Of a stretch of DNA of 64,000 bases, positions 1-11,762 are shown piece after piece. A model generated the notes under the pieces. That model was not told the origin of the DNA and searched no databases. It saw nothing but the letters and a program-made list of their open reading frames with translations. The stretch is from Styela clava (Eukaryota; Chordata; Ascidiacea; Stolidobranchia; Styelidae), in the NCBI RefSeq assembly GCF_964204865.1, contig NC_135252.1:23023383-23087382 (forward strand), read 5' to 3'. The position numbers were made by a program, and so were the translations under genes. How positions within the stretch are numbered: position 1 is the first letter of the stretch; each line of letters starts with the position of its first letter.

Positions 1-509
1 GAAAATTTAAGAATTCATTTATGGTATGGTAACAACGTAAGCTACATGTTGTCTTTGTAAATACTTATTTGTAAACACAAATAATATCTAACATGAACAG
101 TTCAACTGTCACAAGAAATACGGTAACAGAATATAAAGTCAAACATAAGATTCATGTTTTCACAGCCATACCAAAGTCCCGAATGACCTCTGGAAACGAG
201 CATGGTAGTATTTATACACAGTGGAAAATGCTTTAGTGGTTTTACCCCTAAGGATATCATGGAGTCGTAGTTAGGAATTTTCAAAGTGGGGGAGGTCTGA
301 AATTTCTAATTAGCAAGTTTAGAAAAATGCTTTTTTTACATTTAAAAAAAAAGAGGGGGAGGTTGACCCTCAGACTTATTGTGCAATAAAAGTGGGTCAC
401 GAAAATAAAAGGCTGAGAACCACATCTGTAATCAAGGTTTAAAGATATCGCAACTCTGTAGTTGGCGTCAACCAGCTCTATAGTCCCGATTCTCAAACAT
501 TTACCGTAC
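1..509. other. Intron 3 / downstream part of CHMP5, no exon seen
   Basis: This stretch follows the donor of the third coding exon of the minus-strand CHMP5 gene. I looked for the next conserved segment (the acidic region after KIE) and do not see it, so the remaining exons should lie before base 1. A short A-rich tract around 340-355 is the only low-complexity feature. The small open frames here look like chance frames. Confidence 0.5.
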
Positions 510-2394
510 CTCAATCTTATTGATGTCAACTTTCTTGTATTCTTTTTTCATTTCTTTTAATCCTGTTTTCATAGCAGATACAGTTGTTTGTGTGTCTTTC
601 AAATTATTTACAGTGAAATTCACTTGTTCCATATTGAACGATTGTTGCATTAAATTGTCCCTTTGGCCTTCATACCTGAGAAGCATAAATAGGGGTTAAT
701 TAAGCCACTTAGTAGGATTTAATGTTATACTTCTTCACCGGTGACCAGTGTTCACTATTAGCGCATTTTTTGCGAAAACTGTGAGACACTTTCGCAGTTC
801 TTTAGAGACTGAAAAATCACCATTTTTTCTTTTTTGAAGCAAATAGTTTTGAAGATGAAAATAAATTCGTGTGCAAGTAGGCTATAAAGTTGGCAAATAA
901 ATAAACAAGAATATCGGTTGGAAACCGAAGACTTATCGATCGATAGTTAGGGGATCCCCCAAGACAGAAACTGCACTTACGATTCATCCGCTCTTGTAAC
1001 TTGCGCACTGCGCATCGCACACACACACTCGGCGGGTTTCAAAATTCTCTCGCTTTACAAAAATCTAGATCACTATATCAATAATTGATTGATAACTCGC
1101 TAATTATACGACATAATTCGCCCAAAATCAATAGGCTTCTGGTCCGAGATAAGATGAATGCACATGCAAAATCTGGAGCAGATTCAATCTCGCTTTCGTG
1201 AGATATCGCGTGCATCTAACAGACAGACATACATACAGACAAATACCTATCAATATACTTACCGATCTTAAGATCGATAAGTAATAAACCCCCTTTCCTT
1301 ATTTGACAGTTGGACTTAAGCTACAAAAAAGCATATTAATGGAAGTTGAGAATAAAAAATGATATTGTTTGAATGACTATGTACTTTCTTCTAAGAGAGT
1401 GAAAAAAGCAAGGTTAGAAATCAGGAAAAGGACTCGGTCAGAAGTACAGGAGACTCATCTCTGAACAAAGTTCGGGCACTCACTCAGAAGTAAAGGAGAC
1501 TCATCTCTGAGCAAAGTTACGGGCACTCACTCAGAAGTAAAGAAGACTCATCTCTGAGCAAAGTTACGAGCACTCACTCAGAAGTAAAGAAGACTCATCT
1601 CTGAGCAAAGTTACGAGCACTCACTCAGAAGTAAAGGAGACTCATCTCTGAGCAAAGTTACGAGCACTCAGTCAGAAGTAAAGAGACACATCTCTGAGCA
1701 AAGTTACGGGCACTCACTCAGAAGTAAAGAAGACTCATCTCTGAGCAAAGTTACGAGCACTCACTCAGAAGTAAAGGAGACTCATCTCTGAGCAAAGTTA
1801 CGAGCACTCACTCAGAAGTAAAGGAGACTCATCTCTGAGCAATGTTACAAAGTATCACTGAAATGCCAATGCTACTGAAACTATAGGCCTATAGAATTAA
1901 AATGGAGGTGTAGACTAAAAAAAAGCATTTTTCTCACATTTTTTTCTGTTTTAATATCTTGAGTGCCTTTTGTTTGAGCATGTTCTTAGAAGGTCCATTT
2001 CTCATCTTTTTCATTTGGTTTTTAATTTTCACAAGTTCTGCATCAAGCTTTGCGATCTTTTTCTCCACGGATTCGCCACGACTATCGACCTGTAATAGAG
2101 AAAAGAGTGATATAGAGGCTTTGAGAAGAAAATCAGAGATTACATGTGAAGTATTACATTAAATATCCTGCTAACATAGTTTGTTAAAAAGAGACTGCTC
2201 CATTATCAATTTATACAGTTATACAACACCTTTAGAGAACAGCAAACATTTAAAAAAAAACTATACAGAAAAATGACAATGAATTCAGAAATAGGCCAAA
2301 ATAAATAACAAAGGTGTTAACTTACATTTGAAATACAGTCAGTCAAGTTGGCAGGAGGCTGCTTTGGTTTTGATTTTCCAAATAGTCTGTCCAT
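510..2394 (-). CDS. CHMP5: Charged multivesicular body protein 5 (ESCRT-III), 5' exons, partial
   Basis: CHMP5 is a Snf7-family ESCRT-III subunit that acts with LIP5/VTA1 and VPS4 in multivesicular body sorting and membrane scission. Three coding exons are visible: 2326-2394 (start [11 protein letters not shown], ends SCISN-like before GTAAGT), 1938-2089 ([12 protein letters not shown] through KQKKM) and 510-675 ([17 protein letters not shown] through NKIE, then GTACGG). Phases agree (0, 2, 0) and give 129 residues, roughly the first 60% of the usual ~220. The basic N-terminal helix hairpin typical of ESCRT-III is present and rich in Lys. The start ATG is the first Met of the conserved MxRLFG motif. 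The acidic C-terminal half, with the VPS4/LIP5-binding end, is outside the window. Intron 2 carries a 47-bp minisatellite and a dispersed repeat. Identity is strong from the run of conserved motifs. Confidence 0.93.
931..1290 (-). repeat. Dispersed ~300-bp repeat, family seen three times
   Basis: It shares an ordered set of blocks with 21760-22025 and 48800-49100, which lie in the opposite orientation. The blocks are a short palindromic end around ATCGATAAGT, a TCTGTCTGTTAGATG stretch, a GAATCTGCTCC block, TTGCATGTGCA and an AATTAGCGAGTT block. No coding potential is evident. The class is uncertain, since it has no clear target duplication and no tRNA boxes. It lies in CHMP5 intron 2. Confidence 0.6.
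1434..1855. repeat. 47-bp minisatellite in CHMP5 intron 2
   Basis: About nine tandem units of 47 bp contain the pieces CATCTCTGAGCAAAGTTACG, AGCACTCACTCAGAAGTAAA and a GGAGACT or GAAGACT junction. Units differ by single substitutions and one small deletion near 1680. A weakly related single fragment occurs near 48630. Confidence 0.9.
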
Positions 2395-3664
2395 CTTTTA
2401 TATTTAGTGAGAAATAGCAATAATTTGTATAATATAGTACTGTAGTACTGGAATTACAGAGATGCAAAATAGAAAATCATGTTTTTGCCTAATTTACAGT
2501 AATCACCGAACCTACCGAAAGACCAATGTCAAGATGTAGCTTTATTAACAAATAGATAGATAGTTATTTCGAAAACTCCAAAATAAACACAAAAAGAAAA
2601 TGGAGAATTCTGGAGAGCAAGAAAAAAGCCTTAAAAAAGTTCAAAACATGAGAAATAGCATGTGCCCCCTCATCAGCACACATTCACAAAAAAAATTACA
2701 AAAAAAACACAAAACTTGTTGAACGAGGCTTGGGCCAGAAATAATTAAGTTTAATATAAACTTGTTCAAACAGTTTTACCGCAATTCCCAGTCTGACTGT
2801 CTGATGACATGAGTGAATGCTTTGCCATGGTTAAGTCCTAAACCAAGAGAAAATCAACTTCTTACTTAAACCCTGTACCGGTAATCAATTCGCAAGCTAC
2901 GAAGCCGCTGGGGCAGTAGGGCCGATCTCTGAATATTTTTGGTACTAATAACGTAAAAGCCATACCGGTACAGTAGACATGAACAAAAGGCCTTTGTTTG
3001 TCATGTGATCTACCTGTCTTTTTGACTTTCCTTTCAAGTAAACGGTACCGGTACTGGTAACGTACCGGTACCGTACCGGTACCGGTACGCATCTGAAAAC
3101 CAAAAATAACTGGCTACCGTACCTTATCCCATACCTACCCGACATGGACCCGGACGAAAGACCGTAGTTCGCCATATGATTAAGCTGCCTCATCGGCTTT
3201 CTCTACCCCGGAATAAATATGTAAATCCTATCTTATTCTCTGCTTGGGATACAAAATAAAGCAGGGAAATCGTATCCCGAACTACGGTAGGTTTCTTCTC
3301 TTTTTTCATAACAGTCAGTCTTCAGGATTACAAACGTTGTCAGAAAATTTACTACAGATTACATTAAAGTTATCAAACTAATGGAATAAAATAAATGGAG
3401 TTATAAAACTAAGACGTATAACAATGAATTATTTACTTGGAAATGAATTATTTATTAAAAAATATTAAATGTAAATAATAATAACAAACATTGTTTTCTG
3501 TTCCAATTACTATTCATTGGTTAATCTGGCAACGTATAGTTGAAGTTAGCAAAGATGGTTGTGACTAATGATCATTCAAGCATACGATCACGTGCAATTT
3601 ATGACGTCAAATCATGTGCTTGCCTCACGAGTTCATGAAAACGCAGTAAATAAATGGTATTATC
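2395..3664. other. CHMP5 upstream region up to the MULE
   Basis: This is the sequence 5' of CHMP5. It holds a GTACCGGTACCG-type simple repeat (about 3038-3092), a 3' SINE fragment (3116-3232) and otherwise AT-rich unique DNA. No open frame with recognisable protein similarity is visible. The CHMP5 promoter must lie here, but I see no clear core element. Confidence 0.5.
3116..3232 (+). repeat. SINE 3' fragment
   Basis: It matches the 3' half of the tRNA-derived SINE best seen at 56591-56935: the CATACCxxACATGG block, the GGACGAAAG...CGTxGTTCGCC block and the terminal GGxATAAATATGTAAATCC. The tRNA-like head is missing. Confidence 0.75.
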
Positions 3665-4205
3665 GGTTCCATTATCTTTGAACCCGCGTACATTTGAACC
3701 CGTACATCTGAACCCGTAATTTGAACCCAGGACAATTGCACCTGTATACTATTGCACCTATGGACATTTGCACCTACGGACATTTGAACCCATACATTTC
3801 CACCCATGGATTTTAGCACCCTCATATAGATTGAACCCGCGGACATTTGAACCCGTGTACGTTTGCACCCGCGTACATTTGAACCCATGTACATTTGCAC
3901 CCGCGGACATTTGAACCCATGTACATTTGCACCCGCGGACATTTGAACCCGTGTACGTTTGCACCCGCGTACATTTGAACCCATGTACATTTGCACCCGC
4001 GGACATTTGAACCCACGAACATTTGCACCCGCGGACATTTGAACCCATGTATATTTCCACCCACAGACATTTGAACCCACGTATATTTGAACCCGCGTAC
4101 ATTTGAACCCACGGACATTTGAACCCGCGTATATTTGAACCAACGTATATTATATTTGAACTCGCTTAATTTGAACCCGCGTACATTTGAACCCACGCAC
4201 ATTTT
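3665..4205 (-). repeat. Left terminal array of 16-bp units (MULE TIR)
   Basis: Tandem 16-bp units follow the pattern ACATTTGAACCCGCGT, alternating with ACATTTGCACCC variants. The outer ~190 bp are a fixed order of variants that is mirrored almost base for base at the right end. Because 16 is not a multiple of 3, all three frames stay open as 16-residue Val/Gly/Cys-rich periodic peptides; these are not genes. Confidence 0.93.
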
Positions 4206-5425
4206 CACAAAAAATGTTTGCCCCAACGGCAATTTCCAGTCGCAAATAATTTTCATGTTACAGGCGCAAGCTCAATATTCTAAATTTCAACACTGTTTCA
4301 CTTGTAGTTAGTTTTGGTGTATATGCATTTATCCGCTTCTACGAAGCAAGCATTTTTGAGTGTCATTGTAGTCCGAGGGATAAACGTCTCTTAACGATAT
4401 AAACAACATTGTTCTGCCAAAGTCTTTTTTCTTTTGCTGTTTTTTTACATTGACATTTGTAAAACCTTATTTCATTCGTTAGCCGCGATCTCCAAAACAG
4501 ACGATGACCTAGAAAGCGGTATTTCGTTGAAATACCTGAAACCAGGGCTAATACGGAACAAATATCTCACAGACCAATGAAGTCTTAAATGAGGGTCTTA
4601 CTAAAACTAGCTTTACAGTAATATTTTTAGTGGTCAACTCCTATAAATTTGTTCTGAAATTATTGCACCGAAAACGCCTACTATGATATCCTGCCCAGCA
4701 TGAGATTTGGGAGCTCTGTGGCCACTTCATGTTTTCTTGCTAGCATGTTTACAAAATTGTTATATGTATGCATACACGACCACGCTTTACTGTTGAAAAT
4801 GAGTGTTGTCTCAAATCAGGTTTTGACATTTTTCCTAAAATCAACCTATAAATTGAATACTATTGTCTGTATATAAATAAATAAACTCACAGACTCTTCG
4901 TTTCTAAGAAAATATGAAATTAAGATAATGAAACTATGCCATTTTTGTAACAACATGTTCATAGCCAAATGCCAGTTTTATTGAAGTATTGTTTCATTAG
5001 AATGTCAGAACAAAACTATACATAGAAATCGTAAGTCATGTAAATATGTTGAATATTCGAATGTGAAGAAGTTTTAAAATCATTATCGTGGCCAAAAATG
5101 TTTTTTGCTGTTTACACTATTTAGAGTGAATCGAACATATTCAGCATATAGGGTCTGTTAAATATGATATTGCAATTTACAAACGACGTCATAGGTTACG
5201 GATTACATTTATTTTAATATCTCAATAAAGTTATCACTCACAAATTTGTGTCGAATGGGCGATCAATTTTGAGATAGAGTAGCTATGGACGTTTTACAAA
5301 ATAGGAATTTATCAATTATGATACAATAGTTAAACAACAAATCAAAGTAATGACGATAAACGAAATTTTACGATATCACGATCAAAATCAAATAGACTGC
5401 ATTTGAGCTATTGAGTGGAGATACC
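4206..5425. other. MULE interior, non-coding part
   Basis: AT-rich sequence lies between the left terminal array and the 3' end of the transposase frame. No further open reading frame with recognisable similarity is seen, although many MULEs carry a second gene. It most likely contains the transposase 3' UTR. Confidence 0.5.
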
Positions 5426-6777
5426 TCAGCTTGTCGGTTTCAGTTCCATATGAAAAAACTTAACTGTCAACCTAACGGCAAGTTGTACATACTTTGATCT
5501 TTGGTGGGCCGTAACTCCTACATGAGCATTTGCCGCAGTCAGTTTGTGGACCGCAATGTCTTTTCGTAGGCCATTCAGCAAACCCCATATATATACTCGG
5601 ATGTTTGCATCGGAACATTCCTTGTAAGGCGTTGTGAAATCCTTCTACAGCGTTTGTTGTTCTTGGGGCCGAAGGCACCATTTCAATCTCTTTGACATAG
5701 TTCCACAATCGAGGGGGAAATCTTGTTTCTCTTGGACGTGAACCCACTTGAGGTCCACGAATGTAGGTAGATTCAAAATATTGCAAAAGTTGATTGCATT
5801 CGGGCAAATCTTCAAAGGTGTCGCAAAGCAAGGGGAAGACTTCGGCAACCTCGTTAATGGGAACAAAAGCCAGAGCTGCCGAACTTCTAATTTTCAGATT
5901 GAAAGAAGGTAAACATTCAAACTTCTCTTTTAATCCGATAGAACCAACTTTTCGAAATAGCTTGTGACAGGTGAAAATAACATTCTTTAAAATCGGCCAG
6001 AGGAAAATGTGCATGGAATGCATTGATAGCTGCTATTTCAATATCAACAATGATTTTGGTGGGGTTAGCATTTGGGAAAATGATTTTCAACGCTTCCAAC
6101 ATCTGAACGTATGTTTCTTGTCGCTTGTCTCGTAATAGGAAATATACGCATGGTGGATAGGATGCGCCCACTTTACAGTGAATTGTATACAACTGGAAGA
6201 AAATATCGGGCACCACATCAAATGTACCGTCGCCAAGATATGGGTCACTATCTAGATGTGCAAGTAGTGCTCGATCTCCAATGGCCATTATCCGATGACG
6301 ATCCTCCGAGCCAGTGTCATGCAAAATGATATCTAAATATTCGCTCGGAATATCAAAGCTTGCACTTGTAGGATTCGTACGTGAACAATTTTTCTGTCGC
6401 CTTACTCTGCGTATATTAGCCTCCAGAGTCGACTTGCCTGGCAAGCGCATTACTACATCTGTTGATCTATTATTCAATACTTCACCTAAAATATATCTTG
6501 TCGATGTATTTGATGGTGTTGATGCTGCTTCTTTTAATGTTGCACGGATGATCCCAACTTCAGTCTTAATGCTGTCGCCAGAATGACTGTGATATCCTAG
6601 TTCTTTTATTACATTTTCACCGATTGTAACAACAGTCGATTTACATCGAAATTTCCTAAACTGACGGCAGCGCCAATGAGTAGCATCTGAAACCCGATCA
6701 TTTCGCTTACAATATTCGTGGCCTTTGTAAATCAGTAAGTCGTTTCCTCTTGTGGTCATGGAAAATGTAGCCGCCAT
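5426..6777 (-). pseudogene. MULE transposase with FLYWCH zinc finger, two frameshifts
   Basis: The reading starts at 6777 (MAATFSMTTRG). An N-terminal FLYWCH-type zinc-binding segment follows (about residues 15-70: YKGHEYCK, HWRCRQF, FRCKST, YHSHSGD). The MULE transposase core comes next. Visible catalytic-triad candidates are Asp in LGDGTFDVVP, Asp in KIIVDIEIAAINAF and, after the first frameshift, Glu in NAVEGFHNAL. FKECYFHLSQA is the usual Cys/His block of the family. The frame shifts by one base near 5950-5985 and again near 5575-5590. The C-terminal helical part is then readable in another frame to a stop at 5426. Such a protein would cut and join the element's own ends in the nucleus; as it stands it cannot be made whole. 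Confidence 0.88.
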
Positions 6778-7264
6778 GTTTCCAACTTATTTTCGCAAAG
6801 GGACTTGTCATCTTCGCAGCTGCAACGTCCTAAAGAAACAGTTTGGAATTGTCTGCGAGGGGAAAAGGGCATTGATGCGAGGAAAAACTTTGCGCGGGAT
6901 CGAACTAACACATCAATTAAAATCCTTGCTCGCGCTCTTCAAGAGTCGTCGACCGTTCAAAGCACAAATCATACTCCCCAATTTTGGCTCGCATTCTACA
7001 GCGGAACATTTTGTCCATTGAGTCTTATGATATCGACAATTGCAATGACAATGGCAGACGGAGTATAATATAAATATATAATATAATTTAAATATATAGA
7101 AAATAGTTGTAATAAAGCCTTCGAGTATATAATCGAGAATTCCATGGTGTTTTCGCAACGTATGCATTTGGACAAAAAATCCTAAGTGTACCTTCCAATC
7201 CTATATACTATAGTATATAGCATGGAAGGATAAGGGTGTATATGTAAAGACGCATATATCCGTA

Positions 7265-7773
7265 AATGCAAATGCCCATGGGTGTAGATGTTCATGGGTG
7301 CAAATGTCTGTGGGTACAATTGTACGCGGGTGTAAATGTATGTAGGTTCAAATGTACGCGGGTTCAAATGTACGTGGGTTCAAATGTCCGTGGGTGCAAT
7401 TGTACATGGGTTCAAATGTCCGCGGGTGCAAATGTTCGTGGGTTCAAATGTACATGGGTTCAAATGTCCGCGGGTGCAAATGTACATGGGTTCAAATGTA
7501 CGCGGGTGCAAACGTCCACGGGTTCAAATGTCCGCGGGTGCAAATATACATGGGTTCAAATGTACGCGGGTGCAAACGTACACGGGTTCAAATGTCCGCG
7601 GGTTCAATCTATATGCGGGTGGTAAAATCCATGGGTGGAAATGTATGGGTTCAAATGTCCGTAGGTGCAAATGTCCATAGGTGCAATAGTATACAGGTGC
7701 AATTGTCCTGGGTTCAAATTACGGGTTCAGATGTACGGGTTCAAATGTACGTAGGTTCAAATGTGCTGTCACC
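7265..7773 (+). repeat. Right terminal array of 16-bp units (MULE TIR)
   Basis: This is the inverted partner of the left array, with units of the type GGGTTCAAATGTACGC and GGGTGCAAATGTCC. The distal ~190 bp match the left end in the same variant order, including the odd units CTGTATACTATTGCACC and the CATATAGATTGAACCC block when reverse-complemented. The inner units differ in number and order. Confidence 0.93.
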
Positions 7774-7782
7774 GGTATTATC

Positions 7783-8215
7783 TATTAATAATATTATCTA
7801 ATTACCATCTCTAAAAAGAGTTCGGGCCTTTAGCTAAAAGTGGAAAAAATGCCAAAGATGAGCATGCGGCACATTTTTTATGGCCAGTACGCCTATGGAT
7901 ATGATGGTTTGTGAACACATCCCGCTTGTAACGTTAAATCATGCGGAGACCTATGCGAATTGAGCGGGGCCCAGTCGCACAACATTCCATTAAAAAACAA
8001 TTAAACGATTGCACAGCAGTTTCTTGAGCTTCCAGGAGGTTTCGTCGGTGTTCAAATGAAGAAAAAACAACAATAGATTCAAAATAAACTAGACTATAGG
8101 AACTGCCATTGCTGCAAAAATTGCTTCTTTATTTTATAACTACTTGACTGATTGCTTCAGAATTTTCAGTGCTTAAAGCTTGCTGTTGTCGTTAGAAGGC
8201 TATTATTTCTTGTCC
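7783..8215. other. Unassigned sequence right of the MULE
   Basis: AT-rich, no convincing reading frame and no repeat that I can recognise. Confidence 0.4.
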
Positions 8216-9072
8216 ATATTAGAGATGTACCGAAGTATCGGTATCGGTAATATTGGCCAGTTTTTCGGTATCGGTAATGTATCGGTATCGTATCAGCTAC
8301 ATTTAGACCGATATTTCCGATATATTTAGCTTCTCAATATCATATAGAATGTTTTAAAAAATAGTTTAGAATACTGATCTTGAAGTTATTTTTTGCTTGC
8401 ATAGATCGTGAACTATGAGCCATGCACGTCCCCATCCCCGCTAGTAGAAACGGATATCGGATTCTGACATGTTTTAGCCATTTATTCAAACTGGCTCAAT
8501 CAATTCGAGTATTTTCGCTGCCAAATTTTTATATTACAATTGTCAATATTACATGGTAATTATGAAAAAATGTATCAATCGAATATTAGTGGATGTTCCG
8601 ATGTGTAAAATATAAAATATGACGTTATATTGGCACAAAATCCTGCTTACGTAACTCAATCAGTTTTATACGATAAGTAGGCGAATCAATTATTTATTTT
8701 ACCACCAACAGTAGCCATTTTCTATTAGTTTTCTAATTGAACACCGACATTACTAGCGCCAGTACTCAGTGTATCTAAATTAATTAACGCATTTGGATCC
8801 CAAACATCTACTTCTTAATATAGTGTGCATAATATAGTACTATATATGTGTGTGTGTGTGATATATTGTCTTTTTTGATCATAAATATTGTGCACTATTA
8901 GTAAAGCTCAAAGACTATTGTTTTAAACCATCCGCCCTGCACACTCGAGGTAATAATTACATAGTATCAATATCGGAATATCGGTCGTTTTTTAATATCG
9001 GCGTATCGGTATCGTCCTTTTTAGCTGGTATCGGTATCGGCGACAAAAGCGGTATCGGTACATCTCTAATAT
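8216..9072. mobile_element. Non-autonomous inverted-repeat element, GTATCGG-rich ends
   Basis: The ends are inverted copies of ATATTAGAGATGTACCG, followed by repeated TATCGGTATCGG motifs on both sides. The interior is AT-rich and non-coding, with a short TG run near 8848. The end sequence resembles hAT-type termini (TAGAGATGYACCG), but I cannot define a clean 8-bp duplication, so the class is tentative. Confidence 0.7.
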
Positions 9073-10029
9073 ATTTGAGCATTGACCTCTTGTTACGTTA
9101 TCATTATTCAGGAAGTTGGAAAAACTGGCACTCTCGTAGTATGTGTACCAGGTTAGGGTTAGGCCATAATTTTATTACGATTTTTCTCATTTTAGTTCCA
9201 TTACGAGTTTTGGCACTGTCTGTGTTAGCCAAGTGAATAGTCCCCCTGCCCATAGGTTTCACTCTCTCCCGAAAAACTAGCTCATATGTACATTTCGCTT
9301 CCAATATTGGAATTCTGTAAAGTATTTCAATGCTTTAATCCACCAATGGCGTGATGTTTTTATTACCAAATGCATCTATTGATCCTTTTGCAAGTTTTCA
9401 TTGTCTAATTACCAAAATAGGCTTTCTTATCAACTGATGCCACGAATTTTTAAATTCCGTTTTTGTGTTGTGTTAATATATATCTTTTTATATATCTCTG
9501 TATGCTTATTTCGCAGACCCTTGATTTAGAAATTGGGCGGGTGTGGTTATTGTGCGACACTGTGGTACTCCAACAGTCCACGAGACGCGCGAGAGAATAC
9601 TTTCGCTATTTTCTCGTTGGGAAAGGCTGGGCGTCGTCTGCCTTTGAGTTGCGTTTGATATTTTTTGCTGTTCAAAGTGTAAGTTGCCGTTTAAATAAAC
9701 CAATCTGGAATCTTCTGATTCGTTCAATACAGATCAAAACCTATCTGTGACACTAACAAACCATTTCATCTCAGCATTTGAAGATAAATGAAGAAGGCTA
9801 TCGCCCGGGTGTCCAACTATCTGTCTGATTTCTTCTAGCCAAGGTTTCTTCTAGCAACGTTTTTTTGTCGGTGGCCAACCAACCTCAGACCACTGAGTCT
9901 TATAATAACCAATAGTGTTGAACTCACTCGTCGATATTGATTTTAGGCTTTGACATTGGCAATTCCACCATATGACTTGCCAGGTTATCCAATCGTTTCT
10001 CGATATATTCATTCATTGTTTCTTCCCGG
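9073..10029. other. Intergenic DNA with a partial palindromic MITE
   Basis: Bases 9126-9318 match one side of the abundant palindromic MITE: the GTAGTATGTGTACCAGGTTA block, the CCATAATTTTATTACG block and the GTTAGCCAAGTGAATA block. The rest shows no supported gene; an open frame at 9463-9750 has no recognisable features. Confidence 0.6.
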
Positions 10030-10110
10030 TTGATGGTTTAAATTGCGTTGGCATAAATTCTGAATATGGATACGCTTCGAAACTGAGAAGTATTATCAAT
10101 CGCTGGTTAG
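10030..10110 (+). other. Exon-like cassette, copy 1
   Basis: This 81-bp segment is open in one frame (GLNCVGINSEYGYASKL). A GTAAGTG donor-like site follows it, but the base before it reads CCCGG where copy 2 has CCCAG, so the acceptor is lost. It is highly similar to 10418-10498 and 11763-11842. The surrounding ~60 bp on each side are also conserved, so the larger repeated unit is longer than the exon-like part. No known domain is recognised. Confidence 0.5.
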
Positions 10111-10417
10111 GTAAGTGTCGGAGCCGTGGCTCTTTATTTCTGTTTATACATGATGCCTAATAAAAAATCGAGCAGGTGCCAGTCCGCAAGAAATTACCCC
10201 CGAAAACGACGTTGCTTTGGTTTGTTAGGCAATTTCTCTTCCGCCGTCATATTGCTGTTTAATAATTGCGGTATCAATAGCCCAGCGACGTCTTGGCGCC
10301 GAGTAATAATAACACTTTTCGCTTCGACATTTAGGCTATCACATTGGCCCTTCCATCATATGATTTGCACCATTATCCATTTGTTTCTCGATTCATTCAT
10401 TTACTGTTTCTTCCCAG

Positions 10418-10498
10418 TTGATGGTTTAAATTGCGTTGGCATAGATAATGAGTGTGAATACGCTTCGAAACTGAAAAGTATTATCAATCGCTATATAA
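10418..10498 (+). other. Exon-like cassette, copy 2 (best splice sites)
   Basis: This 81-bp, frame-neutral segment is preceded by a pyrimidine tract ending CTTCCCAG and followed by GTGAGT. The frame encodes GLNCVGIDNECEYASKLKS. Both splice sites fit the consensus. It has the same length as copy 1, and differences between copies are mostly substitutions that leave the frame open. The function is unknown; it could be an exon of an undetected gene or part of an unclassified transposon. Confidence 0.5.
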
Positions 10499-11762
10499 GT
10501 GAGTATCCGAGCTGTGGCTCTTTATTTTGTATTCCGTCCAATCAAATATCGGAAGCTGTTTATGTATGGTCTAGGCTAGTGGTGTCTAACCGCTCGTCTA
10601 CGGACTCGTGCCTTCCGCAAGGAATTTCGTTGTCCTAAAAATCGGCACTCGTGCCTTTTCTGTTTTGCATGCTTTCCTGATTGATATGACCATCCGAATA
10701 AAAAGGTTATGCATATTTCTTTGTTTAACCAGAAAACATTTAAGAACAGTACACATATCGTCACGCTAATAACTGAATTGCGTAAGTCATTTTTAAAAGT
10801 TTTGAGAAAAACGTAAAAAACTTCCTAATGATATTGTTATGCCATTGAGAGTCAATAATTTGCCATGGTTTAATTTTTTGATCGTAGCCGGATTTAAGTT
10901 AATTTTTATGACGCAGTTAAGTGACGTCATAATGACGCACTGTGACTTAGGCAGAAATGTGGATATGACTTGGGGACATACGCAATTTTGCAACTTTACT
11001 ATATGCACCAGTCCTGAAAACTAAACATTCCAAAAACGAATGTAATTCTCAGTATCTACAATGTCTAATCCCCAAAGTCAGGCAATTAGTTTCAATTACA
11101 TTATTTTTTCTGTTTAAAAATATATATTTCATCAATATAACACGTTCTGCAGACCTACCGAAATAAGATTATGATTAAATATAAAGAATAAAACAGCAAT
11201 GCTCCCAATATAAAAGCTAACCAAGGTGAATTGGACTCGGACAGTGAATATCTCAAGTGCACGTCTTCCAATACTGTAGTATAAATTCGAAGTAATACGC
11301 GCTAAGCTAGAATCCGAGATGCAAAAACTCGAAATTACTTCGCCGAGGTTATTTTGCCTTTGTGACGTCACAATAGTCCTGCGGGAACAATGATAATTCA
11401 TTATGACGAAACAATTGCACAAATGTGCATGTCCTACCAAATCTCCATTTTTATGGGTTTCGGAATTTTTAAAATAAAATCTGAGTTAACAGACAGGTTA
11501 CATAAATACCTATTTTACAAAAAACTCAAAATCACCAAAAAATAACTCACGCAATTCGGTTATTAGCGTGACGATATATTATTCATATGCCTCAATCGGA
11601 CAGCGATTTAATAACTGTACCTAATACAACCGAATACCCAAATGACTAAACTTAAATCAACAGCGGATACGGTCTTTACCTCTTCCAGACATGTCTTTCG
11701 TTTCCCATACACGTACGTTAACCAATCGTTCCTCGATTCATTTATTTACTATTTTCTCTCAG
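10499..11762. other. Unassigned sequence between cassette copies 2 and 3
   Basis: AT-rich with several CGTCA and TGACGTCA-like motifs around 10905-10935 and 11360. No supported gene or complete transposon end was found. Confidence 0.35.

Larger units (their letters stand above)
3665..7773 (-). mobile_element. Mutator-like (MULE) DNA transposon, full length with 9-bp TSD
   Basis: The 4,109-bp element is flanked by the perfect 9-bp direct repeat GGTATTATC (3656-3664 and 7774-7782), the target-duplication length typical of MULEs. Its ends are GGTTCCATTATC and, read inward from the right, GGTGACAGCACATTTG. Both ends run into about 500 bp of tandem 16-bp units in opposite orientation, so the terminal inverted repeats are minisatellites. 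The interior carries one minus-strand transposase reading frame with FLYWCH and MULE domains. The transposase has two frameshifts, so this copy is probably not autonomous now, but the intact ends and duplication show a genuine transposition event. Confidence 0.92.

Noticed and set aside
1434..1855. CRISPR array
   Set aside because: The units are contiguous tandem copies without unique spacers, and the context is a eukaryotic intron.
3625..4256. Overlapping open frames with periodic Val/Gly/Cys-rich peptides on the minus strand (and mirror frames at 7266-7801)
   Set aside because: They are translations of a 16-bp tandem repeat in the MULE ends. All three frames are open with a 16-residue period, which is expected from non-coding repetition, not a structural protein.
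5472..6023. A separate 183-residue protein-coding gene on the minus strand
   Set aside because: It is the frame-shifted continuation of the MULE transposase core (catalytic Glu region), not an independent gene.
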